NCBI RefSeq assembly: GCF_024323335.1
Contig: NC_066581.1
Span: 224,534,039 to 224,598,038 of the forward strand
Origin: Lathyrus oleraceus
Taxonomy: Eukaryota; Streptophyta; Magnoliopsida; Fabales; Fabaceae
DNA length: 64,000 bases
Direction of reading: 5' to 3'
Numbering within the stretch: the first letter of the stretch is position 1; every line of letters begins with the position of its first letter. This document shows positions 42,719-56,047 of the stretch, piece by piece. The position numbers were made by a program, and so were the translations under genes. Under the pieces are notes generated by a model. The model did no database searches. It had not been told where the DNA came from and saw only the letters and a program-made list of their open reading frames with translations.

Positions 42719-44463
42719 TGAAATTCTGGTGTAGTCAGAGTTTAGATGTTCTACTCCAAGTAATGACATCTGATCTACCATTGTTACTAATACAGCAAGA
42801 CAGTTATACAAATTAAAACCTAGTACTGATATGCACACATTCACAGATGTCACGACATCTGCTACTATATCACCATAGAATGGAAGAACACCCAGTTATG
42901 TCCATCTGGTACAAAGACACAGCAGAGATCAAACATAGCACTTACTTCTGTTGAGCCTGCACAGTTATCAGCATGATGTCTCAACATTGATTTGAACATC
43001 ACCTGTTACAGCATTACAGGTTTACCTTATTTTATAACAGACAGAATTATAACGAATAGAAGGTAAAAACACAGGTAATTGTTAACCCGGTTCGGTGCAA
43101 CATCACCTACGTCTGGGGGCATACCAAGCCAGGAAGAAGATCCACTATCAACAGTATTAATTCAGAGTTAAACTCCCCCGTTTACAACTCTTCACTTAAT
43201 CCCTACCCAATGCAATCTATACCTAGGAACTCCTAGATAGAAACCTCCAGTTTCCATTCCTATCACTACAATTCCAATGTAATGCTAAACAACTTGAACT
43301 TGCTTCACAGCTTCGTTCAAGAACATAATCACTCTTGCCTACAGGCTTTGAGTTACAAATACTCTCAGCTTTGAACACTGAGAAACACATGGTAACCTTC
43401 CCACAGATTGGGAGGTTTACCTCACACACACCCCTAAATTTTCATTCTAAGAGGCTTACAAAAACTAGGTTACAATAAGCTATTTATAACCTAATCACCC
43501 AACTGGATTTGGGCCTTCAGAAATCGCAGCAAACTTGTTCTTTGCTGTTACAAGTTCAGCAGAAAGTTTCTGCTACAATCAAGGTCTTCAATCTCTTAGT
43601 TCCTAAAATATCTCCATATTTAGTTCCTAAAATATCTCAAGACCTCCACAAATAATGCCACATAGGATTCTAACTAATTTCCACATATTAGTGTGCTAAC
43701 AAATAGGCTATTTGTTAGGTTCCTTAATTGTAGCTTGGTTGTTGGTTTCCTGGATTTTAGCCTGAGAAAAATGCTGAAATAGAAAAACTAAACAACCTAC
43801 AATATAGCATATGCTGTCATGAATGAATGTCACAACATTCAGCTTGACATTAAGGTCCATATGCTAAGTCTGTTTTTCCTGAAAACAGACTGTACAAATT
43901 TGCTGAACTGTACAGGACCAATCTGTCCATTCTTCAGTAACAGCTTACATTAATAAATGTCAAAGCATCCAATTTGACATTTACACATTTAGCCTTAAGT
44001 CAATTATGTTATCCTCTTGAAGAACAGACTGATAAACATACTGAAGTGTAGCAGAACACCACTCTGTCTATTGTTCAGTATATACTGTCAATGATGAATG
44101 TCATAACATCCAGTTTGACATTCAGACAATAGGCCTTATGCCAGATCTGGTATTTCCTTGATCACCAGACTGAAAATAAATACTGAGTTCTAACAGAACA
44201 CCAACTGTTCTATTCCTCAGTATCTGCTGACAGGGATGAATGTCATAACATCCAATTTGACATTCAATGAATCCTGTATTAGCTAATCCTGCAGTAAACT
44301 ACTCAAGTGTGTCATGACATCAGTCAAGACATCAGAGTACAGCTAGCTATTCTAACCTACAATGCAGTCACACAAACACCTTCACAGCATGTCATGACAT
44401 CAGTCAAGGCATTAGAATCCAGCTAGTGTTTTACCATACAATGCAGCCAATCAAACATCTACA
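42719..44463 (-). repeat. Element D 5' LTR, complete
   Basis: 1745 bp from TGAAATTCTGG to CATCTACA. Its first 215 bp have no counterpart in the left LTR. It joins A's integrase codons at 44464. Confidence 0.9.
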
Positions 44464-45451
44464 CTACTATTGACTGACAATGGAGTCTGACTGCTGCAAA
44501 TATGTAAAGAAATGCCATAAGTATCAGATTTATGCGGATAAGATTCATATTCCCCCGACACTTCTGAATGTGATTTCATCACCTTGGCCTTTCTCCATGT
44601 GGGGAATTGACATGATTGGCATGATAGAGCCAAAGGCGTCTAACGGTCACCGTTTTATTCTCTTAGCAATTGATTACTTCACCAAGTGGGTTGAAGCAGC
44701 GTCATATGCAAACGTGACCAAGCAGGTGGTTGTGAAGTTTATCAAAAATCAACTCATATACCGATATGGTGTGCCAGAGAAGATCATTACTGATAATGGA
44801 TCTAACTTGAACAATAAGATGATGAATGAGCTATGTAGTGAGTTCAAGATTGCGCATCATAATTCTCCTCCTTATAGACCCAAGATGAATGGGGTTGTTG
44901 AAGCTGCTAACAAGAACATCAAGAAGATTATCCAGAAGATGGTTGTTACATATAAAGATTGGCATGAGATATTGCCATTTGCTTTGCATGGCTATCGTAC
45001 ATCTGTCCGCACTTCAACAAGGGCAACCCTTTTCTCCCTTGTATATGGCATGGAGGTTGTGCTCCCCGTGGAGGTTGAGATCCCATCAATGAGAGTGTTG
45101 ATGGAAGCCAAGTTGACTGAGGCTGAATGGGTTCAGAGTCGTTACGATCAGTTGAATTTGATAGAAGAGAAGAGATTGACCGCCATGTGCCATGGTCAGT
45201 TATATCAGCAAAGGATGAAGAAAGTCTTTGATAAGAAGGTCAAGCCTCGTGTGTTCCGAGAAGGTGACCTCGTGCTCAAGAAAGTTTTGTCATTCGCGCC
45301 CGATTCCAGGGGAAAGTGGACTCCAAACTATGAAGGTCCATATGTTGTTAAGAGAGCCTTTTTAAGCAACACTTTGATACTTATAACTATGGATGGGGAG
45401 GATTTCACTCGTCCTGTGAATTCAGATGCAGTCAAGAAATACTTCGCCTAA
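44464..45451 (+). pseudogene. pol: Element A integrase, distal part
   Basis: Resumes the frame cut at 7539. The first codons correspond to Tyr-Tyr-Trp of the integrase zinc finger, with Trp changed to TGA at 44471-44473; about seven codons are missing between the two halves. The zinc-finger end reads CHKYQIYADKIHIPP, so the last Cys is Tyr. The catalytic core is preserved: MWGIDMIGMIEP, ITDNGSNLNNKM, MNGVVEAANKNIKK. The C-terminal domain (VFREGDLVLKKVLSF, YEGPYVVKRAFLS) runs to TAA at 45449-45451. The open frame of 323 codons contrasts with the damaged upstream pol. Confidence 0.9.
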
Positions 45452-45472
45452 AATAAAAACAGAATAACTCGC

Positions 45473-45798
<326 letters not shown>

Positions 45799-47979
45799 GC
45801 AAAAATTAGGGATTTGGCAAGTAACTGCATCCTGACAAGACTTTGTTCTACAAGCCGTCTTCTGTCAAAGATTCTCGCTCAGTCATCGTCAACTGAAGCT
45901 TCGAATACATTGGATTCAGAGTTGGTGGAGAAATGGTCATTATGTTCAATATAGCCCTTTTTCAATATATATCACCAATTTCAAATTTGTAAAGATCCAT
46001 GGAGTCTTGCCATTTGCAGACTACCATTCCATCAAATAAATTTGAGCATTTATCCAATTCTTTGTACTCTTATTTGTTTCTGTTTAACAAATATTTGCAT
46101 GTTTTCGTTGATAAATATCATTGTTTTAAACAAATAAAGTTTTTTATATAAACTATTTTTAAACAAAGTGAACATTCAAATTGACTGAAAGGGCAAATGG
46201 AATGTCCTCAGTGCTCTCCCAAGGATAGTATGATCTCCAAAAGGGTAAGGCATTTGTTCATATTCCTAGCATACTTGTATCCTCTTCATCATCTTTTAAG
46301 TTGTCTCCTCCGTGAGCGCAGAAGAAGGTAATATACCACCAAATTCCCCAGAGGATTTGGAGTTTTGGTCTCGGTCTTCCAACTCCCCAGTAAGTCTGGA
46401 TCTAGCATCTGTGTTTTATCAAATATATGGTTGTCATCCCTTGTGTGGATTGACCTAAAATCCCTTATAGATTGATAAAAATTGACATGCTATCTTTTTC
46501 GAGGAAGTTGGTCTTCCCTCATTGTGATTGGAAATCTCCCGTAGAGTTGAGCAGGAATCCCCAGCACGAGCAGAGCTTTCAGCAGGTTGGTTTATAGCTT
46601 ATCCCCGGTGGATTCACATACATTAATCCCAACAAGTTTTCTTATCACTCATCCTCAGTAGGGTTGCTCACGTTAGATTTCCCCCAGATTGGGTCGCCAA
46701 CAGATTATCTCCATCATGATCGCCTAAAGGTTACCCCAGTTCAGTCAATAGCAATTTGTCCCTAGTGGAGTTGCCTAATCGAAGCCTGATTATTTGTTAC
46801 TCCCTCCTTCTTGGATAGTTTCCTCCTAGCAGAGCTGGTGTTGAAAATGTTTATTTCCTTCCCCAGCGGAGCGATGTTTCTCTTTTCCTCGGCAGAGATT
46901 GTTTCTCCAGCAGTATGAGGAAATTTGATTATTATTGAAATTTCTGTTTGGTGGTTGTTCCCCACAGAATTTTATATCTTGCCCTGATAAGTTCCCTAGT
47001 AGAATTTCTTCTATGATGGATCTTATTCGTGTTGAGTTCCCTGGCAGTGGCTCTATAGCTACCCCAGTTGAGACTTTACCCAATCCTAGTTTGGCGTTGG
47101 AACTTTAAGGAAATCGTGTTATTTCCTTCCCCCAGTGGATTGATTTGGTTCGTTCTCCACAGTAGAGATTTTCCTTCATTTATGAAGTGAATGTTTGTTT
47201 GATGTGTTTATGTTTGGTGGTTGTTCCCCACAGAATTCCACATCACTTCCATGATAGGATCCCCAGTAGAGTGCTTCTTTAACTGATCTTATCCACCTCT
47301 CTGCGTACTGTTGGAAGATACCCAACTTTGGTGATTGTGATCTTTTGCTGATCCCCAACAGCGGTCTCTGATCCCCGACAATCCGGCTTGTTCCCCTAGC
47401 AGTAGTCTTTGTCCCTGGCAGCAACTCTGCTTAATCCTCAACAGCGATTGGTATTTCCTGGTATTTGTTGCTCCCCACCAGTTTGGAATTTCTCCTGTGG
47501 GCCTGGCTTTCTCTTTTGAGATGTTGTACCGGATGTCTGTCCATTGATCCTCAGACCTGTTTGTGTTAGAAATGTCTGTCTGACATCATTAATCATACAT
47601 AAAACCCGCATATACATGCATAATTTTAGCATTCAGATATTCAGGTTGCATTCTTTTCCATATATCTTTGCTTGTCATCTCCTGCTAGTGGTGAAATGTT
47701 CTTCCCCAAGCAAATGTTTGTGTCTGATCTCTCCATATAGAGTCAGCCCCATATGTAGAAAGTGTCTATCTTCCATTCATTATTCCCCACCGAGTTATGT
47801 CCTCGTGGATGATTATTGCTTCAGCTTCCTCCCGGAATATGTATTGGGATGGAATTTTTCTCCCCTGAGTTATATCCTCATTGGGTTGAGTCTTGTTGCT
47901 TTGTGTCTCTCTAGTTTGTTCCTAGATTGACTCCTTTCTGGTTATTTCCCCTGCACTTCCCTGTGGTTCAGCTGACCAA

Positions 47980-48950
47980 TTGCTCAGTAAACAGTAATTG
48001 TCATTCTCTCCCCAGTGGATGTTGTGGCCTTCTACTCAGTAACCGGTAGTTGTAAGTCCTATTTCTGTGGTTTTCTGTCTAGTAATCGGTAGTTGTAAAC
48101 CCCGTTTTGTCCCCTTATAGAGTTAATCCTTGATGTTGTTCATCCTAACCAATGACGGGTACTCTCGCCCTTGGTTTTCTACCCAGTAACCGGTAGATGT
48201 AATCCCCTCTTTGTTGGTTATCTTTATCCAATATTCGGTATGGATATTCCTTCGTTTTTAGTATACCATCCAGTAATCGGTGATATATCTCTTGGATAAT
48301 TGCTCTGATCAAGCAATTTATCCCCAGCGAGTCATCTTTCATTTACCCTTGTTTGGTAATGATTGTCTCTCCCCTTGATTGATCATCATTTTATACCCAG
48401 TAACCGGTATCCCGATGTCCTTTCTTTTCGGTCGATTTATCCTTTATTAACCCAGTAACCGGTTGATGATAATCTTCTATGCGAGTATATTATTTACGTT
48501 CTGACGGTAATAAATAATATATCTCATGCGCTCTTCAGTCGAAGTCTATTTCTTCCCCAGTTGAGTAAGATTTGTATTTCCTTATGAAATTGAATGTCCA
48601 TCTTGTAATCGAGTTTGCTTTTTCAGCCCTCCTTTCAGATGATGAGTGTCTTGGAAATATTCCCCAATTCACGCCTGGTTGGTCACCTATTATATGCCCA
48701 GTAACTGGTATCCCTGGTGTTCCTTCCTTCTGCTCCCTATTATGACTTTTGGGTCCCCTGTGGAGTCAGATTTTTCCTGAGTTGAAACATACCTTTTAGG
48801 TCTTCCTTAGATGTTTTGGATGATTGATATCTCTCACCCTTATATCGGTCTTAAATATTCTTTCCCCCTGAGCATGTTGTTCTATGATCCCTTGTACCGG
48901 TGTATTAGATCACACGTCTCTTTGAGTTTATTACCCAGTGGTCGGTAATA
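47980..48950. repeat. Dispersed CCCAGTAACCGGTA-like repeats in the element A 3' region
   Basis: About ten copies, full or degenerate, at about 47982, 48033, 48079, 48182, 48228, 48269, 48396, 48450, 48697 and 48933. The core ACCGGT is a palindrome; variants read ATCGGT, ACTGGT and GTCGGT. Spacing is irregular (40-250 bp). Confidence 0.75.
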
Positions 48951-49206
48951 CCTCATTTGTTGCTTCCTCAGCTGAGTCCTTTGTGGATTTTCCAGCCTGA
49001 GTCCGGATTTTTATCTGAAGTATCCTTTGTGGATAGTTTCGTTGTATTGGCATATTCCCCAATACATGCATACTTGCGTCAGCTCGAGTCTATCCATTGA
49101 CTTATTTTCATGGAATCCTTTCGTGTCTCCCAGCAAGATTTAAATCGTGACCTACTCACGCATTTTTACCCTTTATTCCCCCCAGAGTCTCTGTCCCACT
49201 TATGAG

Positions 49207-49211
49207 TGTAT
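49207..49211. other. Target-site duplication of solo LTR G2, left (TGTAT)
   Basis: TGTAT precedes the element and is repeated at 50606-50610. The flanks join to match 55828-55850 (TGTGTTACTCCTATGG), the paralogous uninterrupted copy. Confidence 0.9.
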
Positions 49212-49462
49212 TAAAGGAGAAGAGCGATCCAAAATGCAGCGGAAATTAAAATTTTCTCCTTTAGTGATCCTAAGAATGGGCATGATCAGTGATAGAATAT
49301 TTACCTCTTGTGACGATTGAAACTTTTGATGCAGATCTACGGAGCGATCACGAACGTTGAATGACGACAACGCCTGTACTCAGTCCACACGAACGGATTC
49401 CTTCAATCTCAGTGCTAGCTTCTACGAATGAAGGCTTTGAGTGAGTGAGTGAGTGAGTGAGT

Positions 49463-49509
<47 letters not shown>

Positions 49510-50605
49510 CGAAAATGCAACCGCCATTAATGCTTCTACACAAGGATTCTATTTATAGAACCACTTGTGTGGGCTTCAAGCTAAAAAACCCACTTAAGTG
49601 TATGTGGCCCATATCTTATAATATGCCCAAAATCACTTAAGCCCATGGTACCTTACCATATTTCGTATTCTACTTAAGTACATTGTACCTTACGATGTTC
49701 TACAATTCACTTAAGTACGTCGTACCTTACGGTGTTCCTTAGTTACTCTATATCTCATCAATCTGTCCTTTGTGTGTGACCCTGTAGGTTTTCGCGGCAT
49801 TGGTAATTATATTAAATCACGTATTTAACATAATAAACAGTGAGCGGTATCTAGCAATACATCACTACTACCCAAGACACGAAAATGTCATGTGATCTGA
49901 TAAATCCTTCTGTGATAATACGTATGCGTATAATTACCCTTTTCCCTTATGTCTATATTGAACACAAGGCATAGACCGTGTCATCCTTGTCCAGTTCAAT
50001 ATTGGGCCCATAGACATTTATCCTGTTACGCAGGATGGGCAAATTCCATCTAGGTCACTCATGTCCCTCAGCATGCTTCTGGAGTACCCATCAACTGTCT
50101 TTATGGTTATCCAGTTATAAATAACGTTTGATCAGCAATAAAGCACTCGACTCTACATCTAGGGTCCATAGTGCTTTCAGGTCGAAGGGTGGTATACACC
50201 ATTATCACCATGAGAATAACTTATGACACTTTGTAGAACTTTCTATATAGTATTCTCATAGCGGGTCAATCCAGTATAAATATTACTCTTAATATTCATA
50301 CCTATGTTTAAGACTTGATAACTCCTTATCCATGATCCATGAGATGTGATCATCAGTCTATATACATAATAGTCTTAATGCTTTAATGTTATCCCACTTC
50401 ATAATAAAGCTCGACTACGGATACTTTAAGAATAGTGTCTTTATGTTTAATGTGATCTCATGATTAAGTCATACTTGATACATTAAACGGACTAGTTATT
50501 CTAGGGACTTTATTAAACAAACGTAATAAAGAAAAAGCATTTTATTATTAATAAATAATTCAATACAAGTACCAAAAGTATTGGCCTCTAGGGCTTACAC
50601 CAACA
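49212..50605 (-). mobile_element. Solo LTR G2, Angela/BARE-like Ty1-copia
   Basis: 1394 bp, the same family and orientation as G1, with many scattered differences. The minus-strand start is TGTTGGTGTAAGCCC; the far end reads TTTA where G1 has TTCA, so the terminal CA is mutated. A GTGA/GA microsatellite at 49438-49505 is expanded relative to G1. Minus-strand TATA box at about 49549-49557. The paralogous 3' region at 55690-56047 lacks it, which confirms the insertion. Confidence 0.88.
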
Positions 50606-50610
50606 TGTAT
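50606..50610. other. Target-site duplication of solo LTR G2, right (TGTAT)
   Basis: Matches 49207-49211, immediately after CACCAACA. Confidence 0.9.
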
Positions 50611-50825
50611 TACTCCTATGGATTTTCAGTTTCTCCTGATTTCTTTTTCTTTGTGGACACATATCCCCACAGAATATTATCTTTTGCATACATACATTTG
50701 CATCATGAGGTCTCTTAGGGACCAAAATTCGTCTCTTTGTTATTATTTAAGCCCATTCTACCTCGTCGAGATGAAGATTTTTAACCTTCACATCTCCGGC
50801 TATAATGACCTTAAATAGGGGCATC
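50611..50825 (+). other. Element A 3' end and polypurine tract before the first 3' LTR
   Basis: Contains the conserved block from TTACTCCTATGG to CATCTCCGGCTATAATGACC and ends AAATAGGGGCATC right before the LTR TG at 50826. The same block precedes the LTR at 56048. Confidence 0.75.
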
Positions 50826-53800
50826 TGTAAGACCCTGATTTTGGCCATAATATCCCTCATGGCATCATATCATTGCTCATGGCATTTGACTCAAGGATCA
50901 TAGCATCTTGGCTCCTTAACTCTTGGGTTGGGACTTATGTGAGTTGGTTTGATACCACCAAGCATGCTTGAATTGTATATTATTGCTTTTCTTATTTTGT
51001 TTACTAACCAAAAGCATAAAAATATGTCACTAACTTTGTTTGTTTTGAAGCTCAAGCAGTCATGTGATCCAAGGCTCCTATGAGGCCCCCATGCCCATTG
51101 AAGTGGCCAGATGAAAGGGAAAGCAAGCATGAAAATGATTACCAAAGCTCTCAAACATCATATATGCCTCCCAAGCATCTCAATTTGTCAATTTGATCAA
51201 GATAAACCAAAGGGCTTGAAGATTACTTCTCAAGGAAACCTTAATTCAGCTATGCATTGATTGTGCCTTGCTCATGAAGCAACCTCAACCTATGATCAAA
51301 TACAATCAAGGTAAGTTTTTTCATTCATCATTTTATGCGTATATGAGCCTATGTGAGTGTCCTCAATCATTCATTCATCAAGATTTGAAGTTTGGCTTTG
51401 AGGAGTTGATCAGTCAATTTATCTAACTATTTTGAAATCCACTGAGACCTAACTTTTGATGTGATTGTCAAATGATGATTACCCTAAGATAAAAAGTGTT
51501 CTTAAGAACCATATGAACAACTTTCATGTTCATCAAAAATTCATTTGAAACTTTTAAGGTCATCATTCATTTCAAAATATTATAGGTCATTTTGACTGAA
51601 ACCTTAATTTTATGTCAACTTCCCAAGGACCTAACTCCTTCATTTTTTATGATTTTGAGGTGAGACCAAGTGCATTGGAAATTTTGAGATGTCTAATTCA
51701 ATTGTTATGTTGTACAAAATTTCATAATCCTAAAAGAAACACATGTGATAATACAAAACATTATAGGTCACTTTGGACCAAAGCCATTGAAATGTGAAAA
51801 AGTCCAACTTCAAGTGCCCATAACTTTCTCATAAAAAATCCAAATGATGAACAATTTAAGTCCAAATTTATTGTCTTGAAAATATATACAACTTTTATGT
51901 TGAAGGTTTCGTCATTTGAGGCTTGCATCATTGAAAAAGAAGGGCTTGAAGTTGGTCCATTTTGGCAAAATTTTCAAATGTATGTTTTGTACCTTGAACT
52001 TCATGGCTAGTTTTCAATATTTTCTATACTCCAAATGAATTTTTGTTCAACATAACATTTGTTCGTTATGTCAAGACCTTTCCAACCATTACCCACATGC
52101 TTATGTTTCAATTTTCCAATTGGCATTTTCGAAGAGGTAAAGCTTTATGATTAGTTATGCATAACATGTTAAATTGCCATGCACAAGCTAATGCATTACC
52201 ATCTGCACGTCCAAACTTCATTCATTTGTGTTCAGCACTCATTTGTAATGGATTTTGGGCCTCACATGCACCTGTACAGGCCCATGCATGGAGGATCCAA
52301 GTTCATGCACACACGAGTTTCCCACACCTTGCATCAGCTATGGCTATAAATAGAAGGCATTGCTCACTTCAAATCTCAACCTGAAGGCGCCTGAAACCCT
52401 GCTGGATTGCTTCCCTAACCTCTCACTCAAAGGAATTATGAAATTTCACTTCACTTTTCAAACTTGAATTTTAACTTCTAATTCCTTATCCTTGCTTCAT
52501 TGTTACTTCAAGATCAAGCTGCACTCAAGGATTGGATTGGATCAAGCTCTTAAAAGCTGCACTTCAAAGGTTTTCACCGTAACTGTTTTGATTCGAATCT
52601 CTCTTATTATTGTGCATTGCTTGGTTTGATTGGCATTTATGAAGTCCTCATGTGAGGGGCAATTGATTGGTGGTTTTAATTTTGAGAATTAGTTAACTTC
52701 AGATTGAACACCTCATATTTCAACCTCAGATTTCTTCCTCCATAAGAATCTTGAGAAGAAACTAAGGTCACAGGGGTGATGTACATCACCCCAGCTTTCG
52801 AATGGTATATGGATTGCGTGCTATGGTTGAGGTTTGAAAACCTGCAACTGGTGGCCGAATTATGGCTTCTCACCGGAGAAGACAGTGGTTTCCACCACCG
52901 TCCCCACGCGTCCAAACCTAGGCCCTTGGATGATGAATCTCAGATCTAATCTTGGTTATTGAATGCTATGACTTATTTTAATGCATGGTGTCACGCTATT
53001 GACTAGTGTCTACCATGCGCACGCGCTTCCTGGCCATGTGATCAGCCACGTCAATTAATGAAGTGGGATCTGACGCCTCAGGATTTTTCTCTTTTATTAA
53101 TTTCTGTTTTAGTTTCTTTTATTCCATTTTTATTTTAAAAATTCATAACTTCTTTATTTGAAATCACAAAAATATGGGACCAATTGCAAAAAAAATCTTT
53201 TAAATTCTAGTTTCTAAAAATGATTCTTAATTATTTTTGTGATTCCATTTAATATTTTTTGTGAATTATTTCTTTTCTGGTTGTTTTTAATTCATTTAAA
53301 ATGCTTTTTGATATTCAAAAATGCCAAAAATATTTTCTTAACATCTTTGGATGATGATGAATCTATAAAAAATATTCTCATCAATTTCTTAATTTATTTG
53401 AGATTTTAGTCCAATTATGTTATTTTTCTCCATTTTTAATTGTTTAAAATTAGTTTCTGTTTTCAAAAAATGGTGAGAAAATTTGTCAAACCTTGTTTGA
53501 CCATGTTAGACTTATGATGATCCAATTGGACTTTTCCAAGTTGATGTGAATTGGGTTTGAAGTTTGACCTTTATTTGTTCATTTTATTTTATGTATTATT
53601 TTAATTCCAAAAAATACCAAAAATATGTTTGACCTTTAATCTTCATTTCACTTCTGTTTACCATTGATTGATATTGATTCCATTCATGTTTGATCAATAT
53701 GTTTTGGTTATGTCTTTTGATTTCTCATTTTGGTTCATTCCATTTCCATCTTCATCTTCTTCTTTTTATTTTGACCAATGAGTTAATGATTGGTGGTTAG

Positions 53801-55689
53801 CCTTGACATATGAGAGGCTTAACCTTCTTTGATCCAAATCAAATTCATCTTGATCAAAGATCAAGTGAATTGCTTTGTGTCCAAGATAGGTTGCTTCTTG
53901 ATCAAGCAAAAAACCTAAATCCATACAAGGTCATTCTTCTTTTCTTTTGGCATGGCAAGTTGTAGGAGCTTGGCTAACTAGTCATGATCTCTAACTTGTG
54001 TTTAGTTGCCTATAGTTTTATTGACCGACCTCAGATAGGTGTGACTACTACATTAGTCCACTTACGATAGCTTAACATAGCGCTAAATTGCCTTATGGCA
54101 CACTAACACTAACTACTAATTACTAACTTTTAATTCAAGCATTTAATTCTTGAAATTTACTTTAATGTAATTTAATTTCTTGCTCATTATTTCATATTGT
54201 CTTTTTCCTTTGCTCATTTGAGCTCATGTTTATGTTTATGCAATTTGCCTTTTGCTCACTTGAGCATATTATTGTATATATATTATTGCCTTGTATTTGT
54301 TTTGTTTTTGTTTGTGTGAACCCAATGCAAAATGGCAAAAAGGACTTAGATTTAGGACCTTACCTATGCTTAATGGAATTTCAAGAGCAAATAGGCCCCA
54401 TGCCTTTAGAATGCTAAAATATGTTGAAGAGCAACTAGGCCTCATGCCTTTAGAATGCTTAATCTTGAAAGATGACTTGAAAGGATCTCTAATTCTAAAC
54501 TCACTCTTGTCCATTCTTTCTATTGCATTGTGGAACTTTTTGATTTGTTTGTTCTTGTGTGGTAGGGATCCCAAACTTGAGCCAATTAGAAGGACCATTG
54601 TAATGAGCATCCAAGATAAGAGAGACAAATCCAAATTGGAAGATCCTAGGAGCTTGGTTGATTATTTGCCTGATTGTTTGAGCTAATTGCTTATTGCTTG
54701 CTAAGTCCAAAGGAAAGGAGCAACTTGGATCATCTTTATGATCTCAAGGAAGGAACTCCAAGGGTTTTATTTATCTTCCCTCATCTTTGCATGTTTAGGA
54801 CCTAGCCCTTCTCCTCTTCTCTCCACTCTAACCCAAGTTAAACTTATTTTGTGTGAACATTGACATTGTTTTCAAAATTAGAAACCTAGGCACTATGCCT
54901 TTGATTTTTTCAAACTTTTTTCATAATACTTATTTTGAATTGAACTTTAAGTCAACTTTGACTTTCATTTTGTGAATACTTTTCATTTGTAAATACAACT
55001 CACTCAAATGTTTTTGTGGTTCCAATGGCCATATTTGCCAAAGCTTTTCATAAACATTAGCTATTAGGTTTGAGTTATCATAGAGGTTGATGTAAACCTC
55101 ACCTGTATCCTTAGTGATTGGACTATAAGTCTTCCATACTTATTATAGGGTGGATCCCTCACTAGTATGTTGAAGCTCTCCTCACATGGTGGATTATGGT
55201 TTAGGTCGAGTTTTCTCCCTTTGATAACAAAAGACCTTAAGGCTTTTGACCAATCAATTCACCAACTTCTTTTGAGATTTTTACCCCGAACTATGAGGTT
55301 TTGATCCTACCTTTGTGATGGTACGTAGGTAATGGGTTTATCCATCCAAACAACAAAAGTGTAAATAACTTGTATATTCTTTTCTCATCTCCCCAATCAT
55401 GTTTGCACAAATATTTTCACAAATACTAACCTATCATACAACATTTGCAAAAAGGGCTCCCTTAGAGTACTAAGGATGTTTTGGGTGCTTAAAACCTTCC
55501 CATTGCATAACCAACCCCTTTACCCAGATCTCTGACATTTTTATTAATTTTTGATTTGATAAAACTTCTCGGTTTTTGTTCGCTTTCTAACCTTTCCTTT
55601 GGATAAATAGAAATGCAGTGGTGACTCGAATTGCATGATTTACTTTTGATTTAGTTAATAAATCTAAAGGTAACGAATACCCCGCTACA
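50826..55689 (+). repeat. Ogre LTR 1 (about 4.86 kb)
   Basis: TGTAAGACCC at the start and CCGCTACA at the end. Colinear with 56048-60985 throughout but with many differences (roughly 20% in the stretches I compared by eye). TATA box TATAAATAG at about 52344-52352. It is correctly placed after the polypurine tract of A, yet is less similar to the 5' LTR fragment (1-1423) than the second LTR is. No supported ORF. Confidence 0.85.
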
Positions 55690-56047
55690 TCATCTTTGCG
55701 TCGGCTCGAGTCTTTCCATCAATTTATTTTCGTGGAATCCCTTCGTGTCTCCCAGCAAGTTTTCAAGACGTGACCTGCTCACGCATTTTTACCTTATTTC
55801 CCCTCAGAGTCTCTGTCTCCCTAGTGAGTGTGTTACTCCTATGGATCTTTAGTTCCTCCTTATATCTTTTCCTTTGTGGCAATTATTCACCATGAAGGTT
55901 TTATTTTCGCATGCATACATTTGCATCATGAGGTCTCTTAGGGACCAAAATTCGTCTCTTTGTTATTATTTAAGCTCATTCTATCTCGTCGAGACAAAGA
56001 TTTTAACCTCCATATCTCCGGCTAGAATGAACTTAAATAGGGGCATC
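55690..56047 (+). other. Second copy of the Ogre 3' noncoding end
   Basis: 358 bp homologous to 49070-49211 plus 50606-50825, starting TTGCGTCGGCTCGAGTC and ending at the polypurine tract AAATAGGGGCATC. It lacks the G2 solo LTR. It lies between two LTRs in the same orientation, so LTR 1 is followed by internal sequence rather than flanking DNA. Confidence 0.85.

Larger units (their letters stand above)
37480..44463 (-). mobile_element. Element D: Sirevirus-like non-coding LTR element (LARD type), left end truncated
   Basis: Two LTR copies flank 3.7 kb without coding capacity. The right LTR (1745 bp) is complete and followed on the minus strand by an initiator-Met PBS. The left LTR lacks the 215 bp matching 42719-42933 and abuts B directly. 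Polypurine-rich words near the 3' LTR and in the interior, and the PBS, resemble Sireviruses. About 29 substitutions over 1530 bp separate the LTRs. It must be mobilised by another element's proteins. Confidence 0.82.

Noticed and set aside
40533..42853. Small ORFs in element D (up to 134 residues) as possible gag/pol remnants
   Set aside because: I find no zinc knuckle, DSG, DDE or YVDD motif in any frame; short ORFs are expected by chance.
54226..54686. Overlapping 63-131-residue ORFs in LTR 1
   Set aside because: The corresponding part of LTR 2 does not keep the frame, so no selection on a protein is visible.
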